A stretch of DNA of 64,000 nt, from the NCBI RefSeq assembly GCF_023330665.1, contig NZ_CP097127.1, positions 1,736,001-1,800,000 on the forward strand. Reading direction: 5' to 3'. The stretch is from Conexibacter sp. S30A1. Lineage in GTDB: Bacteria; Actinomycetota; Thermoleophilia; Solirubrobacterales; Solirubrobacteraceae. Made by a program: the position numbers and the translations under genes. This document shows positions 44,060 through 53,112 of this stretch, one piece after another (position 1 is the stretch's first letter; the number at the start of each line of letters is the position of its first letter). The notes below the pieces were generated by a model. The model saw only the letters and a list, made by a program, of their open reading frames with translations, ran no database searches and had not been told where the DNA came from.

Positions 44060-45343
44060 TCACCGCGAGTCGCGTGCCGGAAGCACACGCACCTCGATGA
44101 ACCGGCCTATCTGCTCGATCAGATCCTCCTCGCTCCAGGTGCGGCGATCGACGTTGTTGGCGCGGATCGTGAGCACGGGGATCCCGGCCGCCTCCAGCCT
44201 GCGCACACTGAAGAAGTCATCCTCACCCAGGCTGATGACACCATCAATCGCGTGCAGCCGGGCCTCCTTGAGGTGCCAGGCGCTGGACCAAGTCGGCATC
44301 CGCAGCTCCTCACCCACCGGGACAAAGCGTGCCGCCAGGGCGCGCAGAGGGTCGCGGCCGTCGAAGTAGCGCAGGTAGCCGTCCGCCGCTAGGCCCAGGT
44401 ACATCGACCAGACAAAGACGGCGTCATAGGTCTCCTGAAAGTGCTGGTAGAGCCCTAGGCTCGACCACAGCCCACGCCCCAACCACATGAGACGCAGCTT
44501 CTCACCCCGGTGCGCGGCCTGTCCGGCGTCGACCCGCTGCTGCACCTCCTCTCGCAGCAGCTGCGCCGCATCGCGCGCCCATGCGCTCCCCCGGTGCCAC
44601 TGGGGAATCATCACAGCCGGCATGGTCTCGGCCGCGCTTACCGGTGCGGGTCTCGTCCCGGCGACCAGATCACGGGTCGCGCGGTTGTGCTCGGCCTGTT
44701 CGTTGGCCAAGTGCATCACCTCGGTAAAGCGGCTTTCCGAGAAGCGCCTTCCGGTGAGCGTCTCAAGCACGCGTACCAAGCCCTTGAGCTCATCGCTCAG
44801 CAGATCCAGGCGCTCCCTCGGCAGAAAGCTCTCCCACCTGTCCGGCAGCTCCTCCCACCACTGCGCAGGCACGCGCATCCGCGTATCGACGCTGCGCTCG
44901 ACCGGCAGAAAGGTGGCCCCTGAGTGGCGGGCCCAGAGCTCGAACAGCTGGCGCATCGAGTCGCTGGATGGCGAGGCCTGCAGGATTGTGGGCCTCGGCA
45001 GGCCACCCCAGGGTGCGGTCTGCGGATCGCCGGCCAGCAGCTCTCCGAGCGGCAGCGAGTTGTACTGCTCGTGCTTGGTCGGATAGCCGGCCTGCTCGAG
45101 CGCGTCGAGATAGCGAGGGCCGAGCTGCTTGGCGGCAATCAGCGATGACCACCACTGCACGACGACATACGGGATGTCCATCGCGCGATAGATCTCATGC
45201 GGAGAATCGGCACTGAGCACCGCAAAGGGCTCACCGTCGCCGACACGCACGCGCAGCTCGCTGAACCACTCCCGCTGGTAACGGGAGAACTCAGCCGTGC
45301 AGGAAAGCTCCGGCCGACGTCGGATGCCGCGTTCCTCAGACAT
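44060..45343 (-). CDS. 2-hydroxyacyl-CoA dehydratase-family subunit without Fe-S cysteines (A)
   Basis: 427 residues of the HgdB/FldB/BcrB-type fold: DIPYVVVQWWSSLIAAKQLG, FTEVMHLANEQAEHNRATRD, EKLRLMWLGRGLWSSLG and HAIDGVISLGEDDFFSVRRL. True family members ligate a [4Fe-4S] cluster with three Cys; here the only Cys is near residue 16, and the positions that should be CP..CS, CD and FC read as Leu/Gly, Ser and Asp. The ATG at 45343 overlaps the partner subunit by 8 bases. It is the last gene of a ten-gene operon. The classical radical dehydration is therefore unlikely; binding or a different CoA-ester reaction is possible. Confidence 0.75.
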   Translation of the reverse strand: MSEERGIRRRPELSCTAEFSRYQREWFSELRVRVGDGEPFAVLSADSPHEIYRAMDIPYVVVQWWSSLIAAKQLGPRYLDALEQAGYPTKHEQYNSLPLGELLAGDPQTAPWGGLPRPTILQASPSSDSMRQLFELWARHSGATFLPVERSVDTRMRVPAQWWEELPDRWESFLPRERLDLLSDELKGLVRVLETLTGRRFSESRFTEVMHLANEQAEHNRATRDLVAGTRPAPVSAAETMPAVMIPQWHRGSAWARDAAQLLREEVQQRVDAGQAAHRGEKLRLMWLGRGLWSSLGLYQHFQETYDAVFVWSMYLGLAADGYLRYFDGRDPLRALAARFVPVGEELRMPTWSSAWHLKEARLHAIDGVISLGEDDFFSVRRLEAAGIPVLTIRANNVDRRTWSEEDLIEQIGRFIEVRVLPARDSR

Positions 45344-46532
45344 GTAGCACCTCACCTCCGGAACCAGGGCGACTGATCCGTGCACGTAGCGCCGCGGCGG
45401 CATCCCGAAGCTGCTGACCCCACTCACCTTCAGCGGCAAGCTCGACCGAGATCACTGGGGTGTCCGGCAGTAGTGCCACCAGCTCGGCCAGCTCCCAGCC
45501 GGATGCCTCATCTTCGGGCAATATAAGCTGCAGAACACCAGCGGCATGGGTTTCTGTGACGCGACGAGCAACATGACGCACACGGTCGAGCCCGGCGCGA
45601 GCGGCGCCGATCGTGCTGAACTGACAGTGGTCGGCCAGCCAGTCGATAGGGTCGCGGCTAGACAGACCGGCCGGCTCGCCGTCGGGACCGGGGGGCTCCC
45701 CGTCCGACTCGTGGTCGTCGCCGACGAGGACCAGGCCGGATTCCTCAAGCACCGAGTAGACCTGGGTGACGGGCCCGGAGCCGGTGATGAAGACGCACGG
45801 ACCCGGCAACGCCGGCGGGTGCCCCTCCGCCGGTCGGCTGCGCGCCGCTAGCATGGCCGCCAGCGCAGACCGGGCATCGGCTCCCGGGAGCGTGCGCACG
45901 CCCACGTCGGCTATCAGCGCCTCGGTGGCCGTGATACGGCCCTCCGCGCGTAGACGCCTGAGGCTACGGAGCTGATGCGTTATCAGCACATCCTCCGTGA
46001 TCGCCTGACGCACAGCGACGGGGTCGAACTCGCGCTCGGCCCACTGAGCGAGCACCGCCGCAAGCTCACGTAGACGGATGCGGTTGTACACAGCCGAGGT
46101 ACGTAGCGGCAGTCGCAGCACATCGCTGAAGGCAAGCGGCGGTAAGAGTGCACCGAACTCCGCGTCAGCTGCCATCTCGCGCAGAACGTAGAAGAGCTTT
46201 GTGTGCGCCTCGCTGTCACGGCCGATCAGAAGAGCGTCGATCCAGCCCAGACGCCCGTCAAGCAACGCGGCAACCAGCCCGAACGCGTCTGACGAGAGCT
46301 CACCGCGCAACCCGGGTGGCGCCGCTGAATCGCTGCGGCCGTCCGCTCCGACGAGTCCAACTGGATCCAGCGGGACCGGCAGCATCCCCACAGCTGTCAC
46401 CAGCTCGCGTGGGGCGTACCGTCCAAAAATCCCCACAACCTTGCCACCGCCCGCTCGCCAGCGCTCGGCGATCACCTCGGGCGAGTCATAGGCGACACCC
46501 AGCTGACCCAACCAAGCGTGGTCGTCTGGCAT
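45336..46532 (-). CDS. 2-hydroxyacyl-CoA dehydratase-family subunit without Fe-S cysteines (B)
   Basis: 398 residues. VVGIFGRYAPRELVTAVGMLPVPL is the family N-terminus; FSDVLRLPLRTSAVYNRIRLREL, PGPCVFITGSG, and THAAGVLQLILPEDEASGWEL follow in family order. The cluster positions are replaced (LRGELSS, IGRDSEAH, LPEDEA). Two remaining Cys (GPCVF, DHCQF) are not in ligand positions. It starts one base into the stop of the PF20091 hydrolase gene (TAATG) and overlaps subunit A. The pair keeps the heterodimer architecture of the dehydratases and benzoyl-CoA reductases. Confidence 0.75.
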   Translation of the reverse strand: MPDDHAWLGQLGVAYDSPEVIAERWRAGGGKVVGIFGRYAPRELVTAVGMLPVPLDPVGLVGADGRSDSAAPPGLRGELSSDAFGLVAALLDGRLGWIDALLIGRDSEAHTKLFYVLREMAADAEFGALLPPLAFSDVLRLPLRTSAVYNRIRLRELAAVLAQWAEREFDPVAVRQAITEDVLITHQLRSLRRLRAEGRITATEALIADVGVRTLPGADARSALAAMLAARSRPAEGHPPALPGPCVFITGSGPVTQVYSVLEESGLVLVGDDHESDGEPPGPDGEPAGLSSRDPIDWLADHCQFSTIGAARAGLDRVRHVARRVTETHAAGVLQLILPEDEASGWELAELVALLPDTPVISVELAAEGEWGQQLRDAAAALRARISRPGSGGEVLHV

Positions 46533-47968
46533 TAGCCCCGCTCCGTCACGGCAAACGCCGCGGCAGCTGCGTCGGTGATCTCAGCGCTGTAGCTGTGCAT
46601 GTCAGCACGACGAAGCCAGCGCCCGGAGATCATCCGTTCGAGCACCTCACCAGCCCGCCTCAGATATTCCTCACGGCCTCCCGGATACAGGCGCGCGAGC
46701 TGCTCGCGGCGCAGTGGGATCCTGTACATCGGCAGGAAGTGGGTTGCGTTGTCCTCAGCGTGTTCGGCGGGGGCACGCCCGTACCGCGCCAGCGGCAGAT
46801 CGAGCTGAACAGACCTGACGCCGCCAAGGGGGTTGCCGAACTCGTCACGCGCCACCTCCAAGGCGGCATCAAAGCGCAAGCGAGCGCTCGCGGGAGGCGC
46901 CTCGCTCTCCGTCGTCCAGCGGTCGAGGTTTGCCATCGTCGCTGAGAACAGTCGGCGCAACGGAACGTCTGAGCTGGCGAACCGACGCGGCGGCTCTGGA
47001 AGCGCGAACGGGTGACTACGCTGTCCGAGCTGGATCATGCCCGTGCGGGGCACCACGACACCGAGGTCTGTGTGCGTGGTGCCGGCGACCTCATACAGAC
47101 GGTGGCGCCCCGGTCCCTCATCTACGTCCGGCGCCTGCGACCCGATGTTGCGCTCGCCCTCGTTCTGGCTGAGGAACTCAATCACCGGGACGTCAATCGC
47201 CCGCAACCGCCGGCGCTGGTGGCCGACAGGCGCAGGCGGCACGCCAGAGTTAATCTCCAGGTAGCCGCCGCCCTGCCATGGGCTCGAGATGCCGATCACG
47301 TAGCCGTCTATCAGCGGGCCGCCGTCAGCCCGGCGCATGCTGTCGTGAAATCCCTCGTTGATGAACGTCCGCATGAAGCTGCCGAGGAAGGACCAGCCGG
47401 AGGCGTAGACCCGCTTGATCTCAAGCCCGGAGAGCATCGGACGCTCGGGGGCGCGCAGCAGCGCCGCCACATCGGCGAATATGGTCCATCGGATGCCGTC
47501 GTCCTCGGGCCAGACCAAAGGGGCATAGCGGCTCGAGTTGAACCATCGCATGACGGGCGTAGCCGACACGGGGTAATCGGCCGTGGAGCGGCCGCGCGAG
47601 AGCGCGTCGGTGCCCGTGCCCACGGCGATGTAGGCGTCGCCGGTGTCGAGACACAGCTCGGCGAGATACTCCCACTGGACCAGGCCGAGGAACGGGTGGG
47701 TCGCATTCAGATGCACAACCCCGGAGAAGTCACTGGGCCGCTGCGGACGCGCCACAAGCGCACGTGTCACAAAGGGCAGGCCGCTGCGCAGCAGCCGCGG
47801 AGCGTGCCCACCGGAGGCGTAGAGATCGCCCTCGCCACGTAGGAAGTACTCCTCCATCAGATAGCCGGCCTGTTCGAAGCGTGTCGCAGCTGTGGTGTCG
47901 GGCAGGTAGAACGGGCAGTAGACTTCGGCGGCCGAGGCATATGGGACCGCGCTGACCTCACTCAGCAT
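46532..47968 (-). CDS. Alpha/beta hydrolase domain protein (PF20091-like)
   Basis: 478 residues. FSGVVHLNATHPFLGLVQWE, AYIAVGTGTDALS, IKRVYASGWSFLGSFMRTFINEGFH and ISSPWQGGGYLEINSG resemble the large alpha/beta hydrolase domain family PF20091, in which GWSxxG/ASGWSFLG carries the nucleophile Ser. YEVAGTTHTDL near residue 300 is the conserved His region. No signal peptide is seen. In this operon it may be an esterase or lactonase acting on the imported substrate. It overlaps the CocE-type gene by 11 bases. Confidence 0.75.
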   Translation of the reverse strand: MLSEVSAVPYASAAEVYCPFYLPDTTAATRFEQAGYLMEEYFLRGEGDLYASGGHAPRLLRSGLPFVTRALVARPQRPSDFSGVVHLNATHPFLGLVQWEYLAELCLDTGDAYIAVGTGTDALSRGRSTADYPVSATPVMRWFNSSRYAPLVWPEDDGIRWTIFADVAALLRAPERPMLSGLEIKRVYASGWSFLGSFMRTFINEGFHDSMRRADGGPLIDGYVIGISSPWQGGGYLEINSGVPPAPVGHQRRRLRAIDVPVIEFLSQNEGERNIGSQAPDVDEGPGRHRLYEVAGTTHTDLGVVVPRTGMIQLGQRSHPFALPEPPRRFASSDVPLRRLFSATMANLDRWTTESEAPPASARLRFDAALEVARDEFGNPLGGVRSVQLDLPLARYGRAPAEHAEDNATHFLPMYRIPLRREQLARLYPGGREEYLRRAGEVLERMISGRWLRRADMHSYSAEITDAAAAAFAVTERG

Positions 47969-49667
47969 CGCTTGCCCCTTGCGCCGGTACCACGGGAAGC
48001 TCGATGTAGGAGGCCATCCGACCGCCCGTGTGCACGGTCACCATCGGAGGCTCGTCGAAAGGCAGATGCGTGCGCTGACGGGGGTCGGCGCCGGTCACCA
48101 CCAGACGCAGCCGGGATCCTCGGCACACAATCGTCGACGTCGGCAGCAGGTCGAAGACGTGCTCCTCGGGCTCACCGGGCACAAGCGGTAGATAGTCCTC
48201 GCGGAAGCTGCGGTGCCACGGCAGGCCCAGGTAGTCATAGGGCGGCGTACCCAACCTGCGGTGACTGGAGCGCAGGCGGCCGTGGGCGCGCAGGTGGACC
48301 TCGCCGCCGGGCTCGATCTCCTCCAGATAGGCGAAGTTGTCACCATCGGGCTGCGTGGATGAGAGCCACAAAGACACGACCGAGTGCCCGGTCAGTCGCA
48401 TGTCCCGCTCGAAAGGCGCAGTCTCGAAGCTAACGCCGTGGCCGTGCTGGGACTCTGGCCAGAATGGGGTCAACGGTTCCCACGTAATTACGGAGTAGTC
48501 GACCTCGAAGGATCGCCGGGCGGCCCGCTTCGAGTGCATAGGCGCCAGCGCCAGCCGGTCTGCATCGAGGAACCATCGCTGTGGCCGCATCCCGGGAACC
48601 GGCCAGGTCGGGCTGCTTGACCAGCTTTGCCCTGGCTCGGCGTTGTAGGTGTAGTAGTAGACGGGGTCCTCAGTGTCGATACCGTTCTGGACGCCCTTCA
48701 GATAGCGGTCGAAGAAGCGCAGGTGCTCGGCGAACATGTCAAAGTCCGGGCTCTGGCAGTGCGTGTCGGAGCCGATGAAGACCTTGACCACGTTGCGCAG
48801 GTTCGCCAGCGCGACAAACTGATCGGCGGTGAACTCGTCCCGCCAACCGGTCCAGCGGTACATAACCGGGCCGTGCATCTCCACCGCGTTGCGGTACGTG
48901 CTGAGGCTGCACTCCTCCCAGAAGCGGCTGCCGAGCGGCTTTGAGCGGTCGTCACGAAACGGTATGTCCCGCCAGATCTCGGCCATGATCGAGTTGCCCC
49001 GATGCTCGGCGCGAGCCGCCGCGAGCATCACGCCGTCTGGATCATCGTCGACCGGCAGACTGTCGACGCCCTCATCACGGGGGTCCTCGGGCCTTGTGTG
49101 AAACTGCGCGAGCAGCCCGCCACGGCAGATTGAGTCGTAGCGGTTGAAGGGCGTTGCCCCTGGGAAGATCGCCTTCAGGCTCGGCGGAGTTGTGATCGCG
49201 GCGTTGTCCTGGCTGCCTCCCAAGTACGAGCAGCCCAGCATCCCAACGTTGCCGTCACACCACGGCTGCGCAGCGAACCACTCGGTCATGTCGTAGGCGT
49301 CGCGTCCCTCAGTGCTGTCCTGCATGCCGCGGCGAAAGCCGAAGGAAGCACCCTTCCCCCGCGTGTCCACAACAGCCAGCACGTAGCCGTAGAGTGTCAG
49401 GTCGAGTGTCGGCATGTAGCCACTGGCCGGCAGTTGCAAGCTGCCGTCCGGACCAAGCACACTGCGCTGGTAGGCGGTGTGGATCCAGAGCACCGGGTGA
49501 GGCCGCTCGCTCGGCACTCCGTCTGCCACCGGCCGGTAGAGATCAACTGCGAGCCTTGTACCGTCTCGCACAGCCACGTAGAAGGAGCTTCGCTGCCAGG
49601 AGTCGTACAGGCGCTCGGAGTAGCCCTCGTAGTGTCCAGGCGAGGATCGTCGTGCTGTTGTGCTCAT
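47958..49667 (-). CDS. CocE/NonD family hydrolase (X-Pro dipeptidyl-peptidase S15 type)
   Basis: 569 residues. The S15 domain shows VAVRDGTRLAVDLYRP, VVDTRGKGASFG, and the nucleophile in GMLGCSYLGG with Ser147; the Asp and His follow in FIGSDTHCQSPD. The C-terminal jelly-roll domain has LTGHSVVSLWLSSTQPDGD and LVPGEPEEHVFDL. Family members hydrolyse acyl esters (cocaine esterase), glutaryl-beta-lactams or X-Pro peptides. Cytosolic by lack of a signal. It lies 18 bases after the CoA-transferase gene. Confidence 0.9.
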   Translation of the reverse strand: MSTTARRSSPGHYEGYSERLYDSWQRSSFYVAVRDGTRLAVDLYRPVADGVPSERPHPVLWIHTAYQRSVLGPDGSLQLPASGYMPTLDLTLYGYVLAVVDTRGKGASFGFRRGMQDSTEGRDAYDMTEWFAAQPWCDGNVGMLGCSYLGGSQDNAAITTPPSLKAIFPGATPFNRYDSICRGGLLAQFHTRPEDPRDEGVDSLPVDDDPDGVMLAAARAEHRGNSIMAEIWRDIPFRDDRSKPLGSRFWEECSLSTYRNAVEMHGPVMYRWTGWRDEFTADQFVALANLRNVVKVFIGSDTHCQSPDFDMFAEHLRFFDRYLKGVQNGIDTEDPVYYYTYNAEPGQSWSSSPTWPVPGMRPQRWFLDADRLALAPMHSKRAARRSFEVDYSVITWEPLTPFWPESQHGHGVSFETAPFERDMRLTGHSVVSLWLSSTQPDGDNFAYLEEIEPGGEVHLRAHGRLRSSHRRLGTPPYDYLGLPWHRSFREDYLPLVPGEPEEHVFDLLPTSTIVCRGSRLRLVVTGADPRQRTHLPFDEPPMVTVHTGGRMASYIELPVVPAQGASDAE

Positions 49668-49685
49668 GCAGACTCCTTGTCGTTC

Positions 49686-50930
49686 TCAGATGACGCCGGC
49701 GTCACGCAGCCCCTGAATACGCTGCTCGTCGTAGCCGAGCAGACCCGCGAAGATCTCCTCGGTGTGCTCACCAAGGCGCGGCGCCAGTCGTTCAAAGCCG
49801 ACGTGGGCATTGCGCATGCGGATCGGCACACCTGCGGTGCGCAGGTGCGGGATGTCACCCAGCACGGGATGCTGCACCGGTCGTGTCTCCTTTCGCGCGT
49901 CGACACGTGGATCGCTGACAGCCTCGATCGGCGTGCGGATCGGCGCCACCGGCACTCCCTTTGCAGCCAGGCGAGCAGCGACCTCCTCTGCAGGCAGGCT
50001 CGCTGCCCAGGACTCGATCTCCATGGTCAGCTCCGCGTCATGCAGGACACGCGCATCCCGAGTTTGAAAGCGCTCATCTTCGAGCAGCTCGGGACGACCC
50101 ATGACCTCCACCAGGCCCTGCACCAGCCGGTCTTGGGGCGCAACCATCGCGAACCATCCGTCCGCACAGCGGTACACCCCGAACGGCGCCAGCCGAGGCA
50201 GCGTGGGGCCGGTGCGCAGCGGTTGGCCGAGGTCCTGGAGCGCCTGCCAGTCCTCAGTGGCGACCAGCGATGTGACGACGCCCAGCATCGAGACATCGAC
50301 GAACTCGCCCACGCCTGTGCGTTGGCGATGCTGAAGAGCGGACAGAATCCCCACGATCGCCCACACCGGTGTCATCACGTCCGCGATCGGCACACCCACC
50401 CTGATAGGCGGATCCTCGGGACCACCGCTTGTCAGCATGGTCCCGCTGAGCGCCTGAATGATCGTGTCCATTGCCCGCACGCCCGGGTCGGCGTCGGCAC
50501 CGAATCCGCTGATGGCGCAGTAAACGATCTGCGGGTTGGCGGCAGACGCCGCCTCGTAGCCCACACCCAGCCGGTCCGCCGTGCCGCTCGTGAAGTTCTC
50601 CACCACCACGTCGGCGTTGCGCACCAGATCGGCGAACACCTCCTTTGCCTCTGGATGCTTGAGGTTGAGGGTGACGCTGCGCTTGCCGCGCAGACGCGTG
50701 AGCGCCGCCAACGAGATGTCCTCGGGCGAGGTGGCAGCGAGCGTTAGCCCGTTGGGACCGATGTAGGGAGCGTTGCCGCGAGAGATGTCGCCACCGCGAG
50801 GGTCCTCAACCTTGATGACGTCGGCACCCAGCCCGCCGAGGATCAGCGTGCAGAAGGGCCCCGCCAGCGCTCGTGTCAGATCGATCACCCTAACGCCCTC
50901 AAGCGGGTACCCGTTCTGTGAAGCCGCCAT
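49686..50930 (-). CDS. CaiB/BaiF family CoA-transferase (class III)
   Basis: 414 residues. GVRVIDLTRALAGPFCT, LGADVIKVEDPRGGD, ENFTSG and the catalytic Asp155 in AMDTIIQALSG are the family signatures. It moves CoA between acyl donors through an aspartyl anhydride. The ATG at 50930 shares a base with the CapA stop (TGATG) and has GGGAG upstream. In fermentative pathways such an enzyme (FldA, HadA, CaiB) supplies CoA esters to 2-hydroxyacyl-CoA dehydratases, which makes its presence with the dehydratase-like pair meaningful. Confidence 0.93.
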   Translation of the reverse strand: MAASQNGYPLEGVRVIDLTRALAGPFCTLILGGLGADVIKVEDPRGGDISRGNAPYIGPNGLTLAATSPEDISLAALTRLRGKRSVTLNLKHPEAKEVFADLVRNADVVVENFTSGTADRLGVGYEAASAANPQIVYCAISGFGADADPGVRAMDTIIQALSGTMLTSGGPEDPPIRVGVPIADVMTPVWAIVGILSALQHRQRTGVGEFVDVSMLGVVTSLVATEDWQALQDLGQPLRTGPTLPRLAPFGVYRCADGWFAMVAPQDRLVQGLVEVMGRPELLEDERFQTRDARVLHDAELTMEIESWAASLPAEEVAARLAAKGVPVAPIRTPIEAVSDPRVDARKETRPVQHPVLGDIPHLRTAGVPIRMRNAHVGFERLAPRLGEHTEEIFAGLLGYDEQRIQGLRDAGVI

Positions 50931-52072
50931 CACTCCCGCTCCCCAGCGCCCGCCGCGGGCCAAACACGCACCCGCTCCCCGTCCCATTCAAACTCGGTGG
51001 CCAAGCCGGCCTCTTCGCCGATGGTGCGCACGTAGTCGACCACGCGCTGCCCCTCCTCGCGACCCAGGGGCACCGGTCGCGCATCATCGTCAATCCAGCA
51101 CGGGATCAGGCCCGGGCTCAGAGACCCGTCGGCGTCCACCTCACAGTCGGCGATGATCGTGTTGCGGCTCTCTGGGTTGAAGGGGTATGTGGGCATCTTC
51201 GGATCGGGCCGGAACCCGTAGAGCTGCTCGCGGCGGAGCGCCCAGGCACGGGCCTCCGGCGTGTGGCTGTCAGTGGGCGAGAGCGCACTGGTGACGGTCA
51301 CGAAGTTGCCTAGCCCGTGATAGATCGGCCGGCCCCGGTAGATCTCGATCCCGCGCATGATGTGAGCGTGGTGCCCCACGACGATGTCGGCACCTGCGTC
51401 GATCACAGCATGCGAGAGGTCGCGCTCATACATCGCGATCTGGCTGCGCACGTGGCCGATGCCCTTATGCAGAGCGACCACAACGATGTCCACCGTAGGT
51501 CGCACGGCGGCGAGATCAACGCGCAGCTCAGCTACGCTCTCTGGGGCGGCGAAGGTGTAGATAGTCGGCGGACCGCCGGGCGATGCGTGATCCAGCTCGT
51601 AGTGGGTGAGCACGTTCACATAGGCGCAGCCGGGCTTTGAGGCACGCGCCCATCCGTCCTTTGGACCTACGCAGTTGTAGCTGAAGACCGCGACCGAGAC
51701 GCCTCCGGCGGCGATGCGGGCCGGTTCTCGAGCCTCCCGGAGGGTCATGCCGGCGCCGGTGGTGTGGATGCCAAGCTCGCGAAGCTTGGTGATCGTGTCC
51801 TCGATCGCATCGGCACCCTGATCAGCGAGGTGGTTGCCGGCCAGGGTGGCCACGTTGAAACCGGCCTTGGGGAGTGCCTCGAGATGCTCAGGCCGCGCCG
51901 GCGGCGCTGGTACGTCGGTGCTCTGCAGGCGCCCGCGCGTCGAGTGCGGGACCTCCACCTGGCCTATCACCACGTCGCCGGTGCAGAGCCGAGGCGCGCT
52001 GGGCGCAAAGAAAGAGTCCGGGTCTGGCTCGTCCAGAATCAAGTCACCCACAATTAGGATGCGTGCGCTCAC
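50930..52072 (-). CDS. CapA-like metallophosphatase-fold protein
   Basis: 380 residues of the PGA_cap/CapA family. GDLILDE, VATLAGNHLADQGADAIEDT, VALHKGIG and DIVVGHHAHIMRGIEIYRGRPIYHGLGNF carry the metal-binding Asp, Asn and His residues. CapA acts in poly-gamma-glutamate synthesis or release; here no signal peptide or anchor is present and no cap genes accompany it, so a cytosolic amide or phosphoester hydrolase in the same pathway seems more likely. It starts 32 bases after the ABC ATPase gene. Confidence 0.87.
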   Translation of the reverse strand: MSARILIVGDLILDEPDPDSFFAPSAPRLCTGDVVIGQVEVPHSTRGRLQSTDVPAPPARPEHLEALPKAGFNVATLAGNHLADQGADAIEDTITKLRELGIHTTGAGMTLREAREPARIAAGGVSVAVFSYNCVGPKDGWARASKPGCAYVNVLTHYELDHASPGGPPTIYTFAAPESVAELRVDLAAVRPTVDIVVVALHKGIGHVRSQIAMYERDLSHAVIDAGADIVVGHHAHIMRGIEIYRGRPIYHGLGNFVTVTSALSPTDSHTPEARAWALRREQLYGFRPDPKMPTYPFNPESRNTIIADCEVDADGSLSPGLIPCWIDDDARPVPLGREEGQRVVDYVRTIGEEAGLATEFEWDGERVRVWPAAGAGERE

Positions 52073-52104
52073 CTTCTCACCGCCTTCGGGTAGTCAGACC
52101 GCAC

Positions 52105-53112
52105 TCATGACTGCGGCGTCATCGCTGGAATCTCTGATTCTGCTTTTTCGTCGAGGTCGCGCGCGACCTCCTCGTAGCGGTGGCAGGCCACGAGCGTCGG
52201 ACCATCGGTGAGACGCAGAGCCGGCCGGCTCTGCTCGCACTGCTCGGTCGCGAAGACGCAGCGATGCCGGTACTGGCAGCTGTCTTCAAGCGGTGGCGCC
52301 GGCGCTACAGGCTTGCGCAGACGCTCGCGCGTAGCCCTCGATGCCGCCCGAGCGACGGGATCGATCTCCGGCACCGCGGCCACCAGGCCGCGCGTGTAGG
52401 GATGCCGCGGCCGGTTGCTCACCGCCCTGGCCGGCCCTGTCTCGGCGATGCGCCCCCGATAAAGGACGACGACCTCATCGCATAGCATCTCGACCACGCT
52501 GAGGTCGTGGGAGATGAAGAGATAGCTGATCCCATGAGTCTCGCGCAACTGCACGAGCAGGTTGATGATCTGAGCCTGGACCGAGAGATCCAGCGCCGAG
52601 AGCGCCTCGTCGCAGATCACCAGCTTGGGCTTGACGATCAGGGCACGCGCGATGGCAATCCGCTGGCGCTGTCCGCCGGAGAATTGTGCGGGATAAAGCT
52701 TCGCCGCCGACGCTTGAATCCCAACCGACTCGAGCATCTGCTCGGTCCGTGCGCGCACCTCCTGGGCTCCCAGCTCACGACCGTGGTGCACGCGCAGTGG
52801 CTCGGCGACGCTGTAGCCGATCGTCTTGGTCGGATCCAGCGAGCTGTATGGGTCTTGAAACACCATCTGCACGCTTTGGCGCGGTGCCGCGGCCGCCCCT
52901 CCGCCGAGCGTGACAGTTCCGGCCGTGATGGGCGCGAGGCCGACGATCGCCCGGGCGATCGTCGACTTTCCGGATCCGGACTCACCAACCAGCCCTACCG
53001 TCTGTCCCGCAAGCACGTTGAAGCTCACGTCGTCCAGGGCCCGCCGCAGCTGCCCTCGTGGGAGCTGGTAGTCGACGACCAGCCCTTCGACGCTCAGCAG
53101 GGGCTCGCTCAC
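52105..53112 (-). CDS. Peptide-type ABC transporter ATP-binding protein (DppF-like)
   Basis: 335 residues. Walker [10 protein letters not shown], signature FSGGQRQRIAIARAL, Walker B LVICDEALSALD, H-loop FISHDLSV, and a C-terminal oligopeptide-transporter domain with the Cys-rich CQYRHRCVFATEQC. It pairs with the ATPase half of the fused gene upstream. ATGA overlap with that gene. Confidence 0.93.
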   Translation of the reverse strand: MSEPLLSVEGLVVDYQLPRGQLRRALDDVSFNVLAGQTVGLVGESGSGKSTIARAIVGLAPITAGTVTLGGGAAAAPRQSVQMVFQDPYSSLDPTKTIGYSVAEPLRVHHGRELGAQEVRARTEQMLESVGIQASAAKLYPAQFSGGQRQRIAIARALIVKPKLVICDEALSALDLSVQAQIINLLVQLRETHGISYLFISHDLSVVEMLCDEVVVLYRGRIAETGPARAVSNRPRHPYTRGLVAAVPEIDPVARAASRATRERLRKPVAPAPPLEDSCQYRHRCVFATEQCEQSRPALRLTDGPTLVACHRYEEVARDLDEKAESEIPAMTPQS

